Shown: positions 48,990 through 62,174, numbered from the stretch's first letter. The stretch: 64,000 nt of DNA from Ricinus communis (GCF_019578655.1 NC_063264.1:26001688-26065687); one strand, 5' to 3'. Notes: a model not told the origin generated them from the letters alone. Numbers and translations are program-made.

Positions 48990-50589
48990 CGAAATAGCCC
49001 CAAAATTGCTTTACTTTTGCTCGAAATTCAAATCAGAGGAAATGGCGGCAACGGTATTTACCTTTTAATGAATGGCCAATGTACCCGCGGGATTTGACTG
49101 TTATATGGCAATTATTATTATATTTTATAAAGAAAAAAAAAAGAATTTTCCTTTCTTTTTCCTTTTTAAAAAAAATTGTTTCTTTATTTGTTTTAGCCAA
49201 AAAACAAATATATAATGGATTTTGAGTAGAGATTATACAAAAAAATAAATTACAATTTGACTTCTTTATTTTAAAAAATTTTAAAAATTTGTAAGCATAA
49301 TTTTCTAATTTCTTACAATATCAATTTTATAGCGAAATATTTTAATTAATATAAATTTAAAGAATAGATTAACTTTGAAGAAAATATTTATTTAAAATAT
49401 ATAGCATAAGATTTCTTTTTTTAAAAGGAAATAATAAAAATTAAATATTGCAATCTCTTTTGTACATAAAAGCCGATCTCTAAAAGTTTTTTACTAATAT
49501 TAAACATATGCATTGAGAAGTTTTTATTTAACACTAGTCGCGTTCACATACAAAAATAATATAAAAAAATAGCATATTTATTATTTTATATTATTATAAT
49601 TAACATATTAACTAATAAATAATTTTTTAAAAATATAATATTATAATTTTAAAAAATATCATATTATATATAGTCATATTATTAATTTATAAATATAATA
49701 AAACTTTTATACAGTCGTATTCTTCCGACTATAGATTAACATAACATGTGTTATATATGAATGAAGCAAAAACAAACAATGAGGTTTTGCATAAGTGCTT
49801 AAAATATAATATCAAATAAACGAACTTGAAATTGAGTTTAAATAAATTAAAGGACCTGATTTTGAGGTCTATAACCTCGTAAACAAGATGATTTGTAGAT
49901 CTTCTTTCACTTGAAAATTTATCTTTCTTTAAATCTCAGCTTTTAATGGTAAGAAATCTCAGCTTTTAATGGTAAAAGATAATGATGTTGTATGATTTTA
50001 GGACTTGAAGAACTCAGGAACAAAATTAACAACATAGGATTAATGAAAGAGAGACCTAAGCTCTTTCTAATTTTATATTGTTATGGGTTCAAAGCGTTAG
50101 CTTTTATGAGTAAGAGATCTTTAGTTCGAGTCATCTATTTTACACTAGGTGAATTTTTACTTTTATGGCGAGTACAAGGAGATGACTACTCTCTATTATA
50201 TAGTCTATGACCTGTTGGTCCTCCAATAAATAAAAATAAATAAATATTATGGCCATATTAATAAACTCAAAACCATACCAAATACATATAGAGTTTAAGC
50301 CTAATATATTAGATCATTTATATGCTTTTGTTATTTCACATAATCAATCAATCATAGCTATTTTATTAAGCAAAATAAAACCGATATTTAATCAAGTATA
50401 AATATTTTAGGTAAGAGAAAATTCTAATATTCTTTCACTTGTCTGATATTAAATATGATTGTAAAAATAACTAAAATAAAATAAAATCTTAAGAAAATAA
50501 GTTAAGGCTAAGATCACTTATGGATCCAAAAATGATTATGAAATAACTCTATATTATTGTTATATCTGATAAAATTAATGAAATTGAAT
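48990..50589. other. HEI10 upstream region and AT-rich DNA
   Basis: No gene recognised. The repeated phrase AAATCTCAGCTTTTAATGGT occurs twice in tandem at 49931-49975. Open frame 49992-50210 has no domain. Confidence 0.45.
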
Positions 50590-51200
50590 CACAACGGTCT
50601 CGGGCATGCTAGCATAGAGCTCATTAGAAACTTATACAAAGATGATTTGTTCACGCCCGTGAAGCTGTATTTATGACAGTTGCAAAAACGGTTATTTTTT
50701 AATTTAATGAGGGCGCAACGACTCTATTTCACTTAAAAGTATTTAAACATAATTTCTAAATGTTCTAAGTTAAGCAAGAGTATTTACTTTGAACCCCCAC
50801 TTGTGTATTTATTCCCAACACTCAAGATCTTCATCTTTATATATTGTATTAAAGGTTCAATCTTGTGATTGAATCTTTGGATAGTTAAATGTTTAATTCT
50901 TGTATTCAAAGCTCAAAAGGTGGTATTGAGTATTTGGCTAAGGGATTAAAAGCTCTTGTAACTAAGACTAAAAATCTTAGAGTGGGATAGAGAGTGAGCC
51001 TAGGAAAACACTTGAGTTAGAGTGTGAGCCTTTGAAAAAAAAAACACTTAGGTTTGTTCTTAACCTTTTAAAAGAACACAAATAGAATTGAGTTTATAAT
51101 TCTAGTTGATAGTGGAAATCTTAAGAGGATTCTTGAGAAGTGGATGTAGGCAAGAATTGACCGAACCACTAAAAATTCTTGATGTTGTGAGTTTTGTTTG
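50590..51200 (+). mobile_element. Fragment of a copia-type LTR
   Basis: The run of short phrases (GTGGGATAGAGAGTGAGCC, AAACACTTAGGTTTGTTC, GAGAAGTGGATGTAGGCAAG, GACCGAACCACTA) is the pattern I associate with the R-U5 part of plant Ty1/copia LTRs. No primer-binding site follows and no target duplication could be read, so boundaries are approximate. Confidence 0.45.
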
Positions 51201-51535
51201 ACTTTTCATTTTTTATTTAAGATTGTTTTTGGTTTTTGTTTTCAACCACTCCTAATTACATATATACTGGCTCTTTTCTTTTTTCTTTTTTTTATAGCCT
51301 TGATGTTCAATTTATTTTCTTTAGTTTCGAAATATAATCTTAACTTATTAAATGTTAATCGTTGTGAATACTCTTTTTATACTTATTAATTTTTTTTAAT
51401 CTCTTATATATCTTATTTTTCTTTAATCTTCATATTTTTGCTAATAAATTTAATTTTTGAAACTTTAATTTTTAAATATATAATTTTTGAAAATAACTTT
51501 ACTGGTAATTATTAATAAAATTTATTTTTTTAAAA

Positions 51536-51941
51536 TTATTCAAAAATTAGTGACGGATTATCCATGGTTTTGGATCTTTTTTAAACAAGTTAAATAAAAT
51601 CTGCCAACAAATTACTGATGATTTTCTTAATTTCATAAAAAATATTAAATTTTACGGATCATTACCAACCAATTTGTTTATACTGACAAAAAAATCCATC
51701 GCAAAATTGTCTTTGTTTTTAAATTAAAATCATCTTACTGACAAATAAATTTTGATTTACCGATAAAAAATCAGTCGATAATAATCGGCGGTTTACTTTT
51801 CCACCGCTAAATATTTTACCAACAATCAAATTACCAACTGATTGCGGTTGTTGATAATCTGTCGGTAAATAGAAATACCAATGAATTTGTTGAATGTACC
51901 AACGAAAAATTCCATCGGTAAACTGTTAATTTTTGTAGTAT
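51536..51941. mobile_element. CACTA-like non-autonomous relic
   Basis: The right end reads, inverted, TACTACAAAAATTAACAG and the left end CAAAAATTAGTGACGG, a degraded CACTA-type terminus. Between them are many direct and inverted copies of subterminal words such as TCGGTAAA, ACCGATAA and CCAACAAA. It is 0.4 kb with no coding sequence. The first bases on both sides deviate from CACTA, so it is old. Confidence 0.55.
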
Positions 51942-52131
51942 CAATAGCTTCTCTCTTGAACTTGCTCTTACACTCATTAGGTTATTGTGTCGCTTCCTAG
52001 CATCTTTTTACTACAGATCTCTACCTTTACAACCTCCTTTTCTAAGTCTTGGTGAATGTTGTATTTTCTTATTATATTAAAATCCTCTTGAGTTTTAATA
52101 AGACTAACTACTACTCTTTCCATGTTAGTAG

Positions 52132-52963
52132 CTGGTAACTTAAAATTACAATTTGATCATTGAACTTATTATAAAAAATCAAACTTATCTAAAATTAATT
52201 TTATTATCAAATTAGAGTAAAATTTTATTTTTAGCACAAATTAGTCTAGTGCCTAATTAAAATAATAAAATTAGTATTCTTTTACTTGTTTATATCTTCT
52301 CTTTTTTAACATAATTTAATGCTAAAAAATTTAAACGTATTAAAAATACTTACTTTTGGTCTAATATTATTAAATTACTATGTAATTTAATTTTAAATTT
52401 TTAAATAAAAATAAATAGTTAAAAGTCATTATTTTTATTAAACACTAAAATTAAGCTATATTAAAAATAAAAATTTTATTTGTATTAATCTCATTCGAAT
52501 AGTTGATAAAAAGCTCCAGTTTTAACATACAAGATTATCATAATTTTCTTCATTGATAGTGGACTTGTCAACTTGGTGTCTAAATTATTTTGCTAAATTA
52601 AGATTTTATTGCTTAATTTAATTTTTATTTTTTATATACTTTAACTATAATATATAACAAAAATAACAATAGAATGATATGTTTTAATTTAAAATTTTAA
52701 TTTTATATTAATAACTAAAATTAGATTATATAGTAATTTAATAATATTATTATAAATATAAGTAGTTTTAAATACTTAAATTTGCTTGAATTAAATTGTA
52801 ATAAAAGTTAAAACAAGAAAAAGAATATTAAATATATTATTATAATTAGATATTAAAACTAACTTGTGACTAAAAATAAAAATTTATTTTAATTTAATAA
52901 TAAAATTAATTTTAAAACATTAATAATAAATTTAAAAATTAAATTATAATATTAAATTACCAG
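52132..52963. mobile_element. Foldback element with ~370-bp inverted arms
   Basis: Left arm (about 52132-52500) begins CTGGTAACTTAAAATTACAA; the right arm (about 52560-52963) inverted begins CTGGTAATTTAATATTATAA, and the two stay alignable almost to a short centre (about 52500-52560). Whole-length inverted structure without coding sequence is the form of a foldback or MITE-like DNA element. Flanks show no clear target duplication. A related single arm is at 15706-15960. Confidence 0.75.
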
Positions 52964-54774
52964 TGTTTCTTGATTTGTTCTTCAATAGAATCCACCACCT
53001 TACATGATATTTTCATATTTTATACATGTATAATAAATGTGACTTTTATATTCCATTTCCTTACCTTTTTCAACCTCATCTCGCTTTCCACTTTACAAAA
53101 CATATTTCAACATTACTTCTTTCTTTCTCTCCACTTCTTTAACTACCTACTCAAACATTCCAAAAGCTTATATACTTATTTATCATATGTTAATTATTGA
53201 CCAACTCATGGACCAAGGGCTAAGGAATTGATGATGGGTCAAGAACCAGGATTTCATGAGCTTCAAGAATTTAGATAAAAAATAAAATAAACTTTCTTAT
53301 TAAATTAGTCTAAATTACTGAGTTTGAACCAATGATAAATTTATGTATAAAAAATTAATTTTGAAATTAGATCTTATTTTATTAGTGAGCTAATAATGGA
53401 ATTCTGTAAATTTTCCATTTCAATTGTTCTAATTTCAATTTAAATTGTTGAACAAAGTTTTCTGCTAATTTATTATTATTTTAGCACTGGACATATGCGC
53501 ATGAAAATGGCTCTTTATTTATGTAGCGAGTGGTTCGGGTGGTATTGTCGATTATCTCTATGAGTTCTGTAATTTTTATTGATTTATTTCCATTAATAAG
53601 ATTAAATTTTGATTAAGAAGAAAAAAGAAAATATATTTGTTCTGTTCTTTTATTCTTTTATTGAATACGGTTCAATTTAACCCTTAAATTTATCATTAAA
53701 AATCAAAACCTATTTGACATTATTGGATTAATTTAACACAAAATCTTGCTTTCGGGCTCAATTATACCCTTTATTAGAAAGAGAATGCGAGTGAACTTTA
53801 CTCTGCATAAAAAATGTGTGAATTAATAAAATAAGAAATCAATTCATCTTCTCTTCATTATTGATAATCATGCATGGAATCCATACTTCAGTATACTAAT
53901 TCGATTAGGACGAAGAGATCCGAACAACCCAAATCAGTAACAGGTTACATACATATAAGAATTTCTAAGCAGTTTAAGAAATTCAAGCAATATGTTTGAC
54001 TGAGATTATAGATTTCGAGCAAATCCGATCAACATCATGAAGAAGAAAGGACTAATATCCTATAAATAAAGAGACGAATTCTATTCTAATACGAATAAAG
54101 ACCATCCGATCACTATATAAAGAAGGCTTGACCAATACTATTGGTATCTTATGTATAACCCATTTTCTATATTTTTCTATTTATTCTCCAAATCTCTAAC
54201 TTAATCATTAGAGTAAATTCAAAAAATCTAGCTCTGATATTCTATTAATTTTCTTGTGTTGCAAGTAATCTCTTTAAGAATCATATTACTAGGTGGACCT
54301 CTCTAACTTGTCAGATGATTTATCAAATTATCATTTTTTTCTCCTTTCTTGTAATCCTTATTTATGCTGCCCCAAGGAACTTCCCTCTATACTGCAGTGC
54401 GACAGTGGTGTAGTGGTATACCCGCATACAATCACCAGATCTTTCTTGCATGAAATTTAAGAATTTGGACAATTTAGTAACACTATTGACTGACCTAACA
54501 TATTTATTTTTAAATGAATGAGAAAATTATAAGTTTTTTTTTTTATGTTTTTTCTTTGTAAGATATGTTAGATTTGGTTTTATTATATCTTTTGGCTTAA
54601 ATCGGCCGGTGATGCTAGAGGCCGAGGAATTAGAGGAGACATAAGAGGAAGTGACGGTCAAGAGTGTCTGCGTAGATAGATGATGAGTGTTGAGACTGAA
54701 TCACAAAATTTGTAGAGCGATCGGGTCAAAATAAATCATACTACTAATTTTTAAAATAGTTCTATTTTTTAAAA

Positions 54775-54823
<49 letters not shown>

Positions 54824-55343
54824 TTGAATTCGTTACTTTAATTAAATTAAAAAAATTATTTTAAAATAATTCTTAATAAATTATGTAAATTTTCCCATTT
54901 TACTATATTATTACTTGTCAAAAAAAAAAAATTATTATTGTGTGAGCTTCAACTCAAACTCAATGTTTCTCAAGAGTTTGTTATGATATAAAAGAATATG
55001 TTTATTCCAATAGAACAATTAACATATACTCCATGATTTCTAAATACGTATTCAATTATTATTTAACACTCATCTATCACTTTAGTCAATCATAGTCTTT
55101 TCCTGGTATTAGAAGTATTCATGATTTTCTACAGACTAGAAGAACAAAATTAAGAGAATGGTCAAGAAATAACAAAGTGGTGATCTCTAGTTCTATGCCA
55201 ACTCTCATATACATAACAAAAATCAATTAAAAGAAAAGAAAAAACTAATTCTATTTATGTACATGAAATTGAAAGCCAACAGCATCTGTTATCTATCTAA
55301 TATTTATGTTGAAATCATCATCATCATCATCATCTTCCACAAT
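52964..55343. other. Intergenic DNA with probable LTR debris and an (AT)n tract
   Basis: No gene recognised. The stretch 54090-54330 (ACTATATAAAGAAGGCTTGACC, then AT-rich, then TTTTCTTGTGTTGCAAGTAA) resembles the R-U5 part of an old LTR. A 40-bp TA microsatellite lies at 54781-54820. A tRNA-like word at 54410-54422 is discussed among rejected items. Confidence 0.4.
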
Positions 55344-55547
55344 CTAATATTGCATGACCAATCGTCTAGCGCAAACAGAGCAGTAGAACCTCTTCTTAGT
55401 CTTGAAGTAGAGAGGTAAGAAGCAAAACCTCCACTGGCTTTCTACATCCATGGCCTGAACCATTCCTCCGCAGTAAGGACATGCCCCAGGTGCTGGCTGT
55501 CTCGCTACCACCCTCTCCTCCTCGTCGCAAACAAACACCAGACACAT
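55344..55547 (-). CDS. Small plant zinc-ribbon protein
   Basis: A 67-residue intact frame with two CxxC pairs, CPYC (residues 23-26) and CSVC (57-60), predicted to bind one zinc ion, separated by a hydrophobic FCFLPLYFK segment. I recognise it as a short conserved plant protein family (sometimes mislabelled methionyl-tRNA synthetase) of unknown role. The start is the first ATG after a good TATA box 70 bp upstream, and the whole protein lies in one exon. GC content is well above that of the flanks. Function is not known. Confidence 0.85.
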   Translation of the reverse strand: MCLVFVCDEEERVVARQPAPGACPYCGGMVQAMDVESQWRFCFLPLYFKTKKRFYCSVCARRLVMQY

Positions 55548-55617
55548 CTTTAATATTACTTACTTGGGCAAAGAATCAGACAATTGATTGACCGATTGAT
55601 TCTTTGATTCTGTGCAG

Positions 55618-55625
55618 TATTTATA
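55618..55625 (-). promoter_or_regulatory. TATA box of the zinc-ribbon gene
   Basis: Minus strand reads CTCTATAAATACTG. It lies 71 bp upstream of the start codon, giving a predicted leader of about 40 bases. Confidence 0.65.
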
Positions 55626-55639
55626 GAGATGGGTGTTCT

Positions 55640-56702
55640 TAGATATTTCTTTTCAGAGGGTTTAAGGTAAGGCTCCAGAGAATCGTAGGTTCTGGTGGGA
55701 GGGAGCGAGGAAGATGGTGGGCGTGTGAGATCTAGAAAATTCTATTCTGATATAATAATTGAATTTTCTTACGCGTTATTTGCTTATTCCGCTACTTTTG
55801 CAAGTGTACTCAAACACGTGTCCTTTTTCTTTTTAATCCTTCAATTTTGAGTTTTATTGGAGTTTAAGCCTTTTATTTTGCAAAAGGAGTTTAGCTTTAA
55901 TTTGTACCAACTATCTAGTAATCTTATAAGATTAATTAGTTATAATATCCCTACAATTTCGGATAATCATCCTATAATTAAATATTATAATTTTTCTTAT
56001 TTTTTAATTAAATAAGTATTTTATTATAAAATCGATTAACAATAATTAATTATAACATTCTTTTTTTGTATACATATATATACTATATATTTATAGTTTA
56101 TATTATTGTATGTAAATGGATTTTTAATCTGACTAAAATATTATTAAAATTAATTATAAATTATTATAATTTATTATTTAGAATTAATTGATAATTAATA
56201 TAATTTCATTTTAATTCCATCATAATTGTATATCATAAATACATCATAATTTTTAATGAAATCATCACCTAATTATAAAAGTCATTGGTTCTAATTTATC
56301 TATTTATTTATTTAATATTAAAAAAATTATTATTTTATAGTATGTTATGATCAATTTTAGACTGTTGATTGAACGATTGAGATATTAGTAGAGTTTCGGC
56401 CTGGTGGACTTGAAACGAGGCCCGTCAAAAGAAATGAGCCGAACCTTCTTTTAGCTTTTGCTCAATATACATACGGCATAAATCCAAATTAAGCAAAAGC
56501 CCAAAATATGAAAAAGCTAAAAGCCTGACCAAAATCACACATTTTTACCCTTTGCCAAAGGTTGAAATTCTCATTCCGTAAAACTATATGTAAGTTGGCA
56601 AAATCTTTCTCTATTTTCTCTCACCATCACAAACCACGCTTGCCACAAGTCATATCTTACATTTGTTGCAAAACATATTTCCCCACTTACTTTGATGATA
56701 GA

Positions 56703-56751
<49 letters not shown>

Positions 56752-57554
56752 TTTAGAATATTTTAGAGTTTTAATAATATTAATCATTTAAGTTTAATTG
56801 TTTATTTTCAAATAATATTAGCCAAAAAAAATTATGAAGTAAATACTCAAAAAGGGACTTAATATAATGTTTTGCTATCAAGATCCGAGACCGAGATGCG
56901 TGGACTACTATTTACTGTGTGGGCTGAAAATCACTATTCACCTGGAGGCAATTTAGTTTTAATTATTTAAAAAATTTTATATCAGTTATTTATTTATATA
57001 AAAATAATTAAGGGTTGTGATTAGGATCATCTTTAGAGAGGATGACTCTCTATATGTATCTCTGCATATTTAGGTCTAGTATCATTTCTTAGTTACACCT
57101 TTTCCGTCTACATCTTTTATCATTTTTGTCTCTGCAGTTTTTTCTCTATAGTTCTTTGTCATAAACACTTTAGTTATATTATTAGTTATTATTTCAAGAT
57201 TAAGAAAACTTTTAGGAATTGAAGAGTAAGGACCAATATTCTTTTTGCCTTGAAGATATTCTAGATCTAGAGAGAGTTTTTACTTTGTTATTGTTTTGTT
57301 TATATTTAACTATTTACTTATCATGACTAGGGAATTAAATATGTTAGACTAAGTTTTCTGTTAGTATTTAATCGAGCTTTCCTACTTATGTATGAATCTT
57401 ATTACTTTTTATTTAATGAATAATTTCTTACTCGGTATATTTTATTAGTTCTAGTTGTAAAATTTATTTGATCTTCATATCATATTAGTATTTATAATTG
57501 TTATGAATATTTATAGTTTGTTGCATTAGAAATATCACATGTTCTTCATCTTAT
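55640..57554. other. Intergenic DNA, no gene seen
   Basis: Upstream region of the zinc-ribbon gene followed by AT-rich DNA. A TA microsatellite of about 38 bp lies at 56710-56747. The short open frame over it has no domain. Confidence 0.5.
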
Positions 57555-58009
57555 ATATTGAATTAAGGAACTAAATATTGTGTACATGATATGTTAAACT
57601 TAATATGTTATATATGGCATTAAACTCTTCTTGTCCTACTTGGGGTAGGAAAGTCTAGTGGAAAACTTTCAATTCTTTTAGGATTAGTCTTCTTCAATAT
57701 ATTGTAATTGTAGGATGTTTATACATATCATATTCCAATATCCTAGTTGGAGTTCAACTAGGATTAGTCTTCGTGAGACTTGTACTTCTAGTAGAATTTT
57801 GACGTGGTCAACCCTAGTTTACTCGGCATATTCTACTTGACTATATTTTGGTTAGTTATTATTAGTATCAGGCTTTAGTGAGAGTGTATTTATGTCCGGT
57901 ACTTCTATCTTGAAATTGAGGAGATTGATCAGCGAGCTCGGTATAATGTTGTTCATCAAGATGCTTTCCTTAAAACTTGTTCACCACTTTGGATGAATAG
58001 GTCTTAGGC

Positions 58010-58395
58010 TCTTCTTGAAACTGGTTCACCACATTTATACTATGTAATGAGCTTATTTATTTATACTCTCTAATGAGATTCTGCACTTTTATTGTCCAAT
58101 GAACTTATTTATTTTTGCTCTCCAATAGCTCATGTACTTATGCTCTCCAATGAGCTTTTGTACTTATTTTTCTCTAATGAGCTCATGTACTTTTACTTTC
58201 TAATGAGCTCGTGTATTTTTGCTCTCCAATGAGCTCTTTATTTTGCTACTCTTCAATGAGCTTATATACTTTTACTCTTCTATAAGCTTGTGTATTTCTG
58301 CTCTCCAATTAGCTCATGTAATTTATGCTTTTAAATGAGCTCCTATATTTTTGCTCTTCAACGAGCATGTGTACTTTCATTCTTTAATGAGCATG
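58010..58395. repeat. 26-27-bp tandem array
   Basis: About 14 copies of a unit like CTCTCCAATGAGCTCATGTAC with a T-rich spacer; the GAGCT words fall at 58152, 58179, 58205, 58231 and 58258. Copies vary at several positions. Confidence 0.8.
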
Positions 58396-59890
58396 TTATG
58401 CCTAACATAGCGAGTAATCAACACTAGCAATATGTCATGATACTCTAAAATGATCTTACTTTGTCTAACATGGCGAGTAATCAACACTAGCAATATGTCT
58501 TGATGCTCTACAATGAGCTCGGTATACTTAACACCTCGAGTAATATGCCTTAATACTCTATAATGAACTCGACATGCCTAACACCTCAAGTAATATCCCT
58601 TGATACTCTAGAATGAGCTTAATATTCCTAGCATGACAAGTAATCGACATTAGCAATATGAATTGATGCTCTAGAATGAGCTCAGTATGCCTAACATGAC
58701 GAGTAATTAGCACTATAAATATCCCTTGATGCTAGAATAAGCTCAATTTGCCAAACATGGTGAGTAATCATCATTAGCAATATGCATTAATGCTCTAATA
58801 TGAGCTTTATATGCTTAACACAGTGAGTAATTAACACTAGTAATATGCCTTGCTACTTTAGAATGAGCTCAGGATGCCTAACATCTTGAGTAATAAGCAC
58901 TAGGAATATGCCTTGATACTCTAAAAATAAGCTCGATATGCCTAACATCATGAGTAATATGCCTTAATGCTCTGGAATAAGCTCGGTATGCCTAACATGG
59001 CAAATAATCAACACTAGTAATATGTCTTTATGCTTTAGAATAAGCTCGGTATGGCTAACATGGTGAGTAATCAACACTAGCAATATGCCTTAATGTTTTA
59101 GAATGAGCTCAGTTTCCCTAACATGGCGAGTAATCAACACTAACAATATGCCTTGATGCTCTAGAATGAGCTCAATATGTCTAACATGGCGAGTAATCAA
59201 CACTAGTAATATGCTTTGATGCTTTAGAATGATATTAGTATGCCTAACATGATGAGTAGTGAGCACGAACAATATGCTTTGATGCTCTACAATGAGCTCA
59301 GTAGGCCTAACATAACGAGTAGTGAGCACTAGCAATATGCCTTAATACTCTAGAATAAGCTTGGTATTGCCTAACATGGTGAGTAATCAACACTATCAAT
59401 ATGTCTTAATGCTATAGAATAAGCTCGCTATACTTAACATAGAGAGTAATCAGCACTAGCAATATGCCTTAATGCTCTAGAATGAGCTTAATATGCCTAA
59501 CATCGCAACTAATATGCCTTAATTTTTTAGAACTAGCTTTATATGCCTAACATGGTGAGTAATTAGCACTAATAATATGCCTCGATGCTCTAGAATGAGC
59601 TTAATATGCCTAATGATGATTAATATGCCTTGATGCTTTAAAATAGCTCAGTATGCTTAATATGTTGAGTAATTAGCATTAGCAATATGTCTTGATGCTC
59701 TAGAATGATCTTGGTATCCCTAAGATGGTGAATAATTAGCACTAACAATATGCTTTGATGCTCTTGGATGAGCTCAATATACCTAAAATGGCAAATAATC
59801 AATATTAGCAATATGCCTTGATGCTCTTGATGAGCTTTGTATGCATAAGATGTGAGTAACCTACACTAGCAATATGCCTTAATATATTGA
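58380..59890. repeat. 63-bp tandem array, about 25 units
   Basis: Each unit contains GAATGAGCTC, TATGCCTAACATGG, CGAGTAATCAACACTAGC and AATATGCCTTGATGCTCTA in order. Exact 63-bp steps are seen at 59128, 59191 and 59254. Several units (58533, 58587, 58952, 59503, 59610) lack an internal segment and are shorter. On the minus strand four adjacent units stay open for 81 codons (59090-59335), giving a 21-residue repeat; the rest is not open. The AATGAGCTC word is shared with the adjacent 26-27-bp array. Confidence 0.88.
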
Positions 59891-60669
59891 GTAAAACATC
59901 ATCCTGGTCATTTAACTTTATTCTTTGTTATTATCATCCTTTGATATGTTCTTTCCTTGTTTGGACTGGTGCCTCATGCTCATCTTCCTTCTTTTAGTCC
60001 TTATTGTATTGTCTTACAATTTCTGCTGGAGTTAATTGCATAAACATCAATAGGTGGTATAAGTGCAACAATTATTTCCTGATGTTGGATCAACTCATGG
60101 GAGAGCACATCAGTGTCCTCGTTTGTCATTTATAGCTTGTGATTTGATTGGTAGAAAAGACTTTAAATTCTTTTTCACACAGATGACACCAATTGATAAC
60201 TGGTCAATGAATTCAACTACCAAAAATGATCTTCTTGATTGACTTGAGCTCCGAAATAACTGCAAAAGAGGTTAGCATAGCACCGGACAGGAATATTCGG
60301 CCACTCACTCTGATATCTAAATCAATAAAGAGTTGTAAATATTGAAAGTATCTAGTTATATAAAAAATATTATGTACCTAATACGTTGTATTTAGTCCCT
60401 TATATAAGGCATTGAAGTCTTCCTATCTTACTCATAGTAAGATGGTCTATTTGGAGAACTTCCAATCCTTTTAGATTTGGTCTACTTCAATATACTGTTA
60501 TTGTAGGATGTTTACATATCCTGGTCAGGTATTCTAGTTGGAGTTCAAATAGGATTAGTCTTCCTGATTCTTATAATTCTAGTAGAATTTGGACTTGGTC
60601 AATCCTAGTTTACTCAACATATTCTGTTGGCCTATTCCACTCGACTATATTTTGGTCTATCAAGAAGAT

Positions 60670-62174
60670 AAAGAAATATTGAATTAAATTAGGATTTTTA
60701 AAAAATTATTTTAATTCTATTGGTTTTAATGTGATAAAGAATCGATTTTCTTCTGATTATGACATTAATTTGGTATTGATTAATGGAATGTCATTATGTG
60801 AGTTAATTTTATTGAAATATTTTCTAGTTTATTATATAATTTTTTGGGTACTTTTTTATCATTATTTTTGTTATATTTGTAGATGTATTCTTTTAAGAGA
60901 ATGAAAATATATCAATACCAAATTAAAATAGATTACAAAGAAATTAGTTTAGGACCAAAATTGATTGTTTATCAACTCATAAATTTTTTACAAAGAGTGA
61001 AAATTCAATTCATTGATTTGTGTATAAAAGAAAAATAAAATATTCTTATAATCATAATATAATAAACATTATCAAATACAAATTTATTTTAATTTAAACT
61101 AATTATTTATGGCTCATTTTATATTATGGTAAGAAAAACTTAGGAGCTATGCTAGGATTAATTAGATAAATTCATTAATTTGTAAGAATAGATAATTTTC
61201 AGAAATAATTTCTTTTTTTGAACATAACATTTCATACTTAAGAACTTTTGTCTATATAAAGAATAAGAAAGGTAAAGACAATAAATACATTAAATACATA
61301 AGCTCAAATTTATTGCTACAATGAATCATAAGCTCAAATTCATTATCCAGCCTAGCTAAAGATATCAACCCAATTAAAAAGCCCATTCTAAAAAACCGTA
61401 AAAGAAATAGAGCAAACTCAAACATAAAGAAAGACTCTATTAACGTTCAATAAACTACGATGGCTCCAAGATAGGTGTGGAAAGAAGTTGTCTCCGCAAT
61501 TGGAGGACAACCTCAAACAATGGCACAAACATTGTTTCATATTTCGAGACTTCAAAAGCTTATTTTTATAATGTCTAATTGAATCTCCTAAAGAAGATAA
61601 ATTTGTACCGATCCATTCAAGAGGATCCCAAAATGATTCATTCATTGTCTTAATTGTCACACCGATTAATTTTCATAGATCCATACAGCCATGAAAACTC
61701 TTCTACTGTCACCATTTGAAAAATCTTCTATGCAAGAGCACACATGTGAGGAAAAACAAAACCCATATTAGAAAAACTATTAAAACTACAAGAAAAAATA
61801 GAGGATAAAAGGTTTGAGGGTGTGGTTTCTGGTCAAAAACCACTTCACTAAGACAGAGCAGTCAGCGGAGAAGCAGATTTTTCGGAAAATGATTTCCTCC
61901 TTTCCTTTTGACTTAATGAATTCAATTTGCTGCAAGATACATTGTAGATTCAGCTTAATACATATTAAACAACAGAAACCTACAAAAGTAAGTTTGCCAT
62001 CAGAATCAGCACCAAGCCTGGGCCAAAGACCAGCAATGCTAATTTTAACTACCTCTGCTACAAATTACAAACATGAACAGGCTCTTGCATGGGGAAACCT
62101 CAACATGGAACTCAAATCCATGTGAGGAAAGAAAAATTACATAAGCAAGTGGTTGAGGAAGAACAAGAGTTGGT
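60670..62174. other. Intergenic DNA and 3' flank of the L13 gene
   Basis: 60670-61400 is AT-rich with no feature. 61400-61800 has a moderate composition and open pieces on the minus strand without a domain I recognise. About 61870-62174 is probably the 3' UTR of the L13 gene. Confidence 0.4.

Larger units (their letters stand above)
57555..60665. mobile_element. Non-autonomous repeat element bounded by direct repeats (LARD/TRIM-like?)
   Basis: Two direct repeats of about 300 bp, 57555-57850 and about 60365-60655, share GTAGGATGTTTA, TAGTTGGAGTTCAA, AGGATTAGTCTTC, CTAGTAGAATTT and GACTATATTTTGGT in order. Between them lie a large tandem array (listed separately) and a unique segment (59890-60330) with CACCGGACAGGAATATTCGG. 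No reverse transcriptase, integrase or transposase sequence is present. The layout fits a non-autonomous LTR element whose inside was replaced by a satellite-like array, but TG...CA ends and a target duplication were not found, so the class is uncertain. Confidence 0.5.

Noticed and set aside
54398..54470. tRNA-Gly-like word GTGGTGTAGTGGTATACCCGC
   Set aside because: It resembles a D-arm with A-box, but no anticodon arm, T-loop (GGTTCGA) or acceptor pairing follows. At most a tRNA or SINE relic.
30328..56750. Repeated short units that might suggest a CRISPR-like array
   Set aside because: They are AT/TA microsatellites and solo-LTR motifs in nuclear plant DNA; there are no regular unique spacers.
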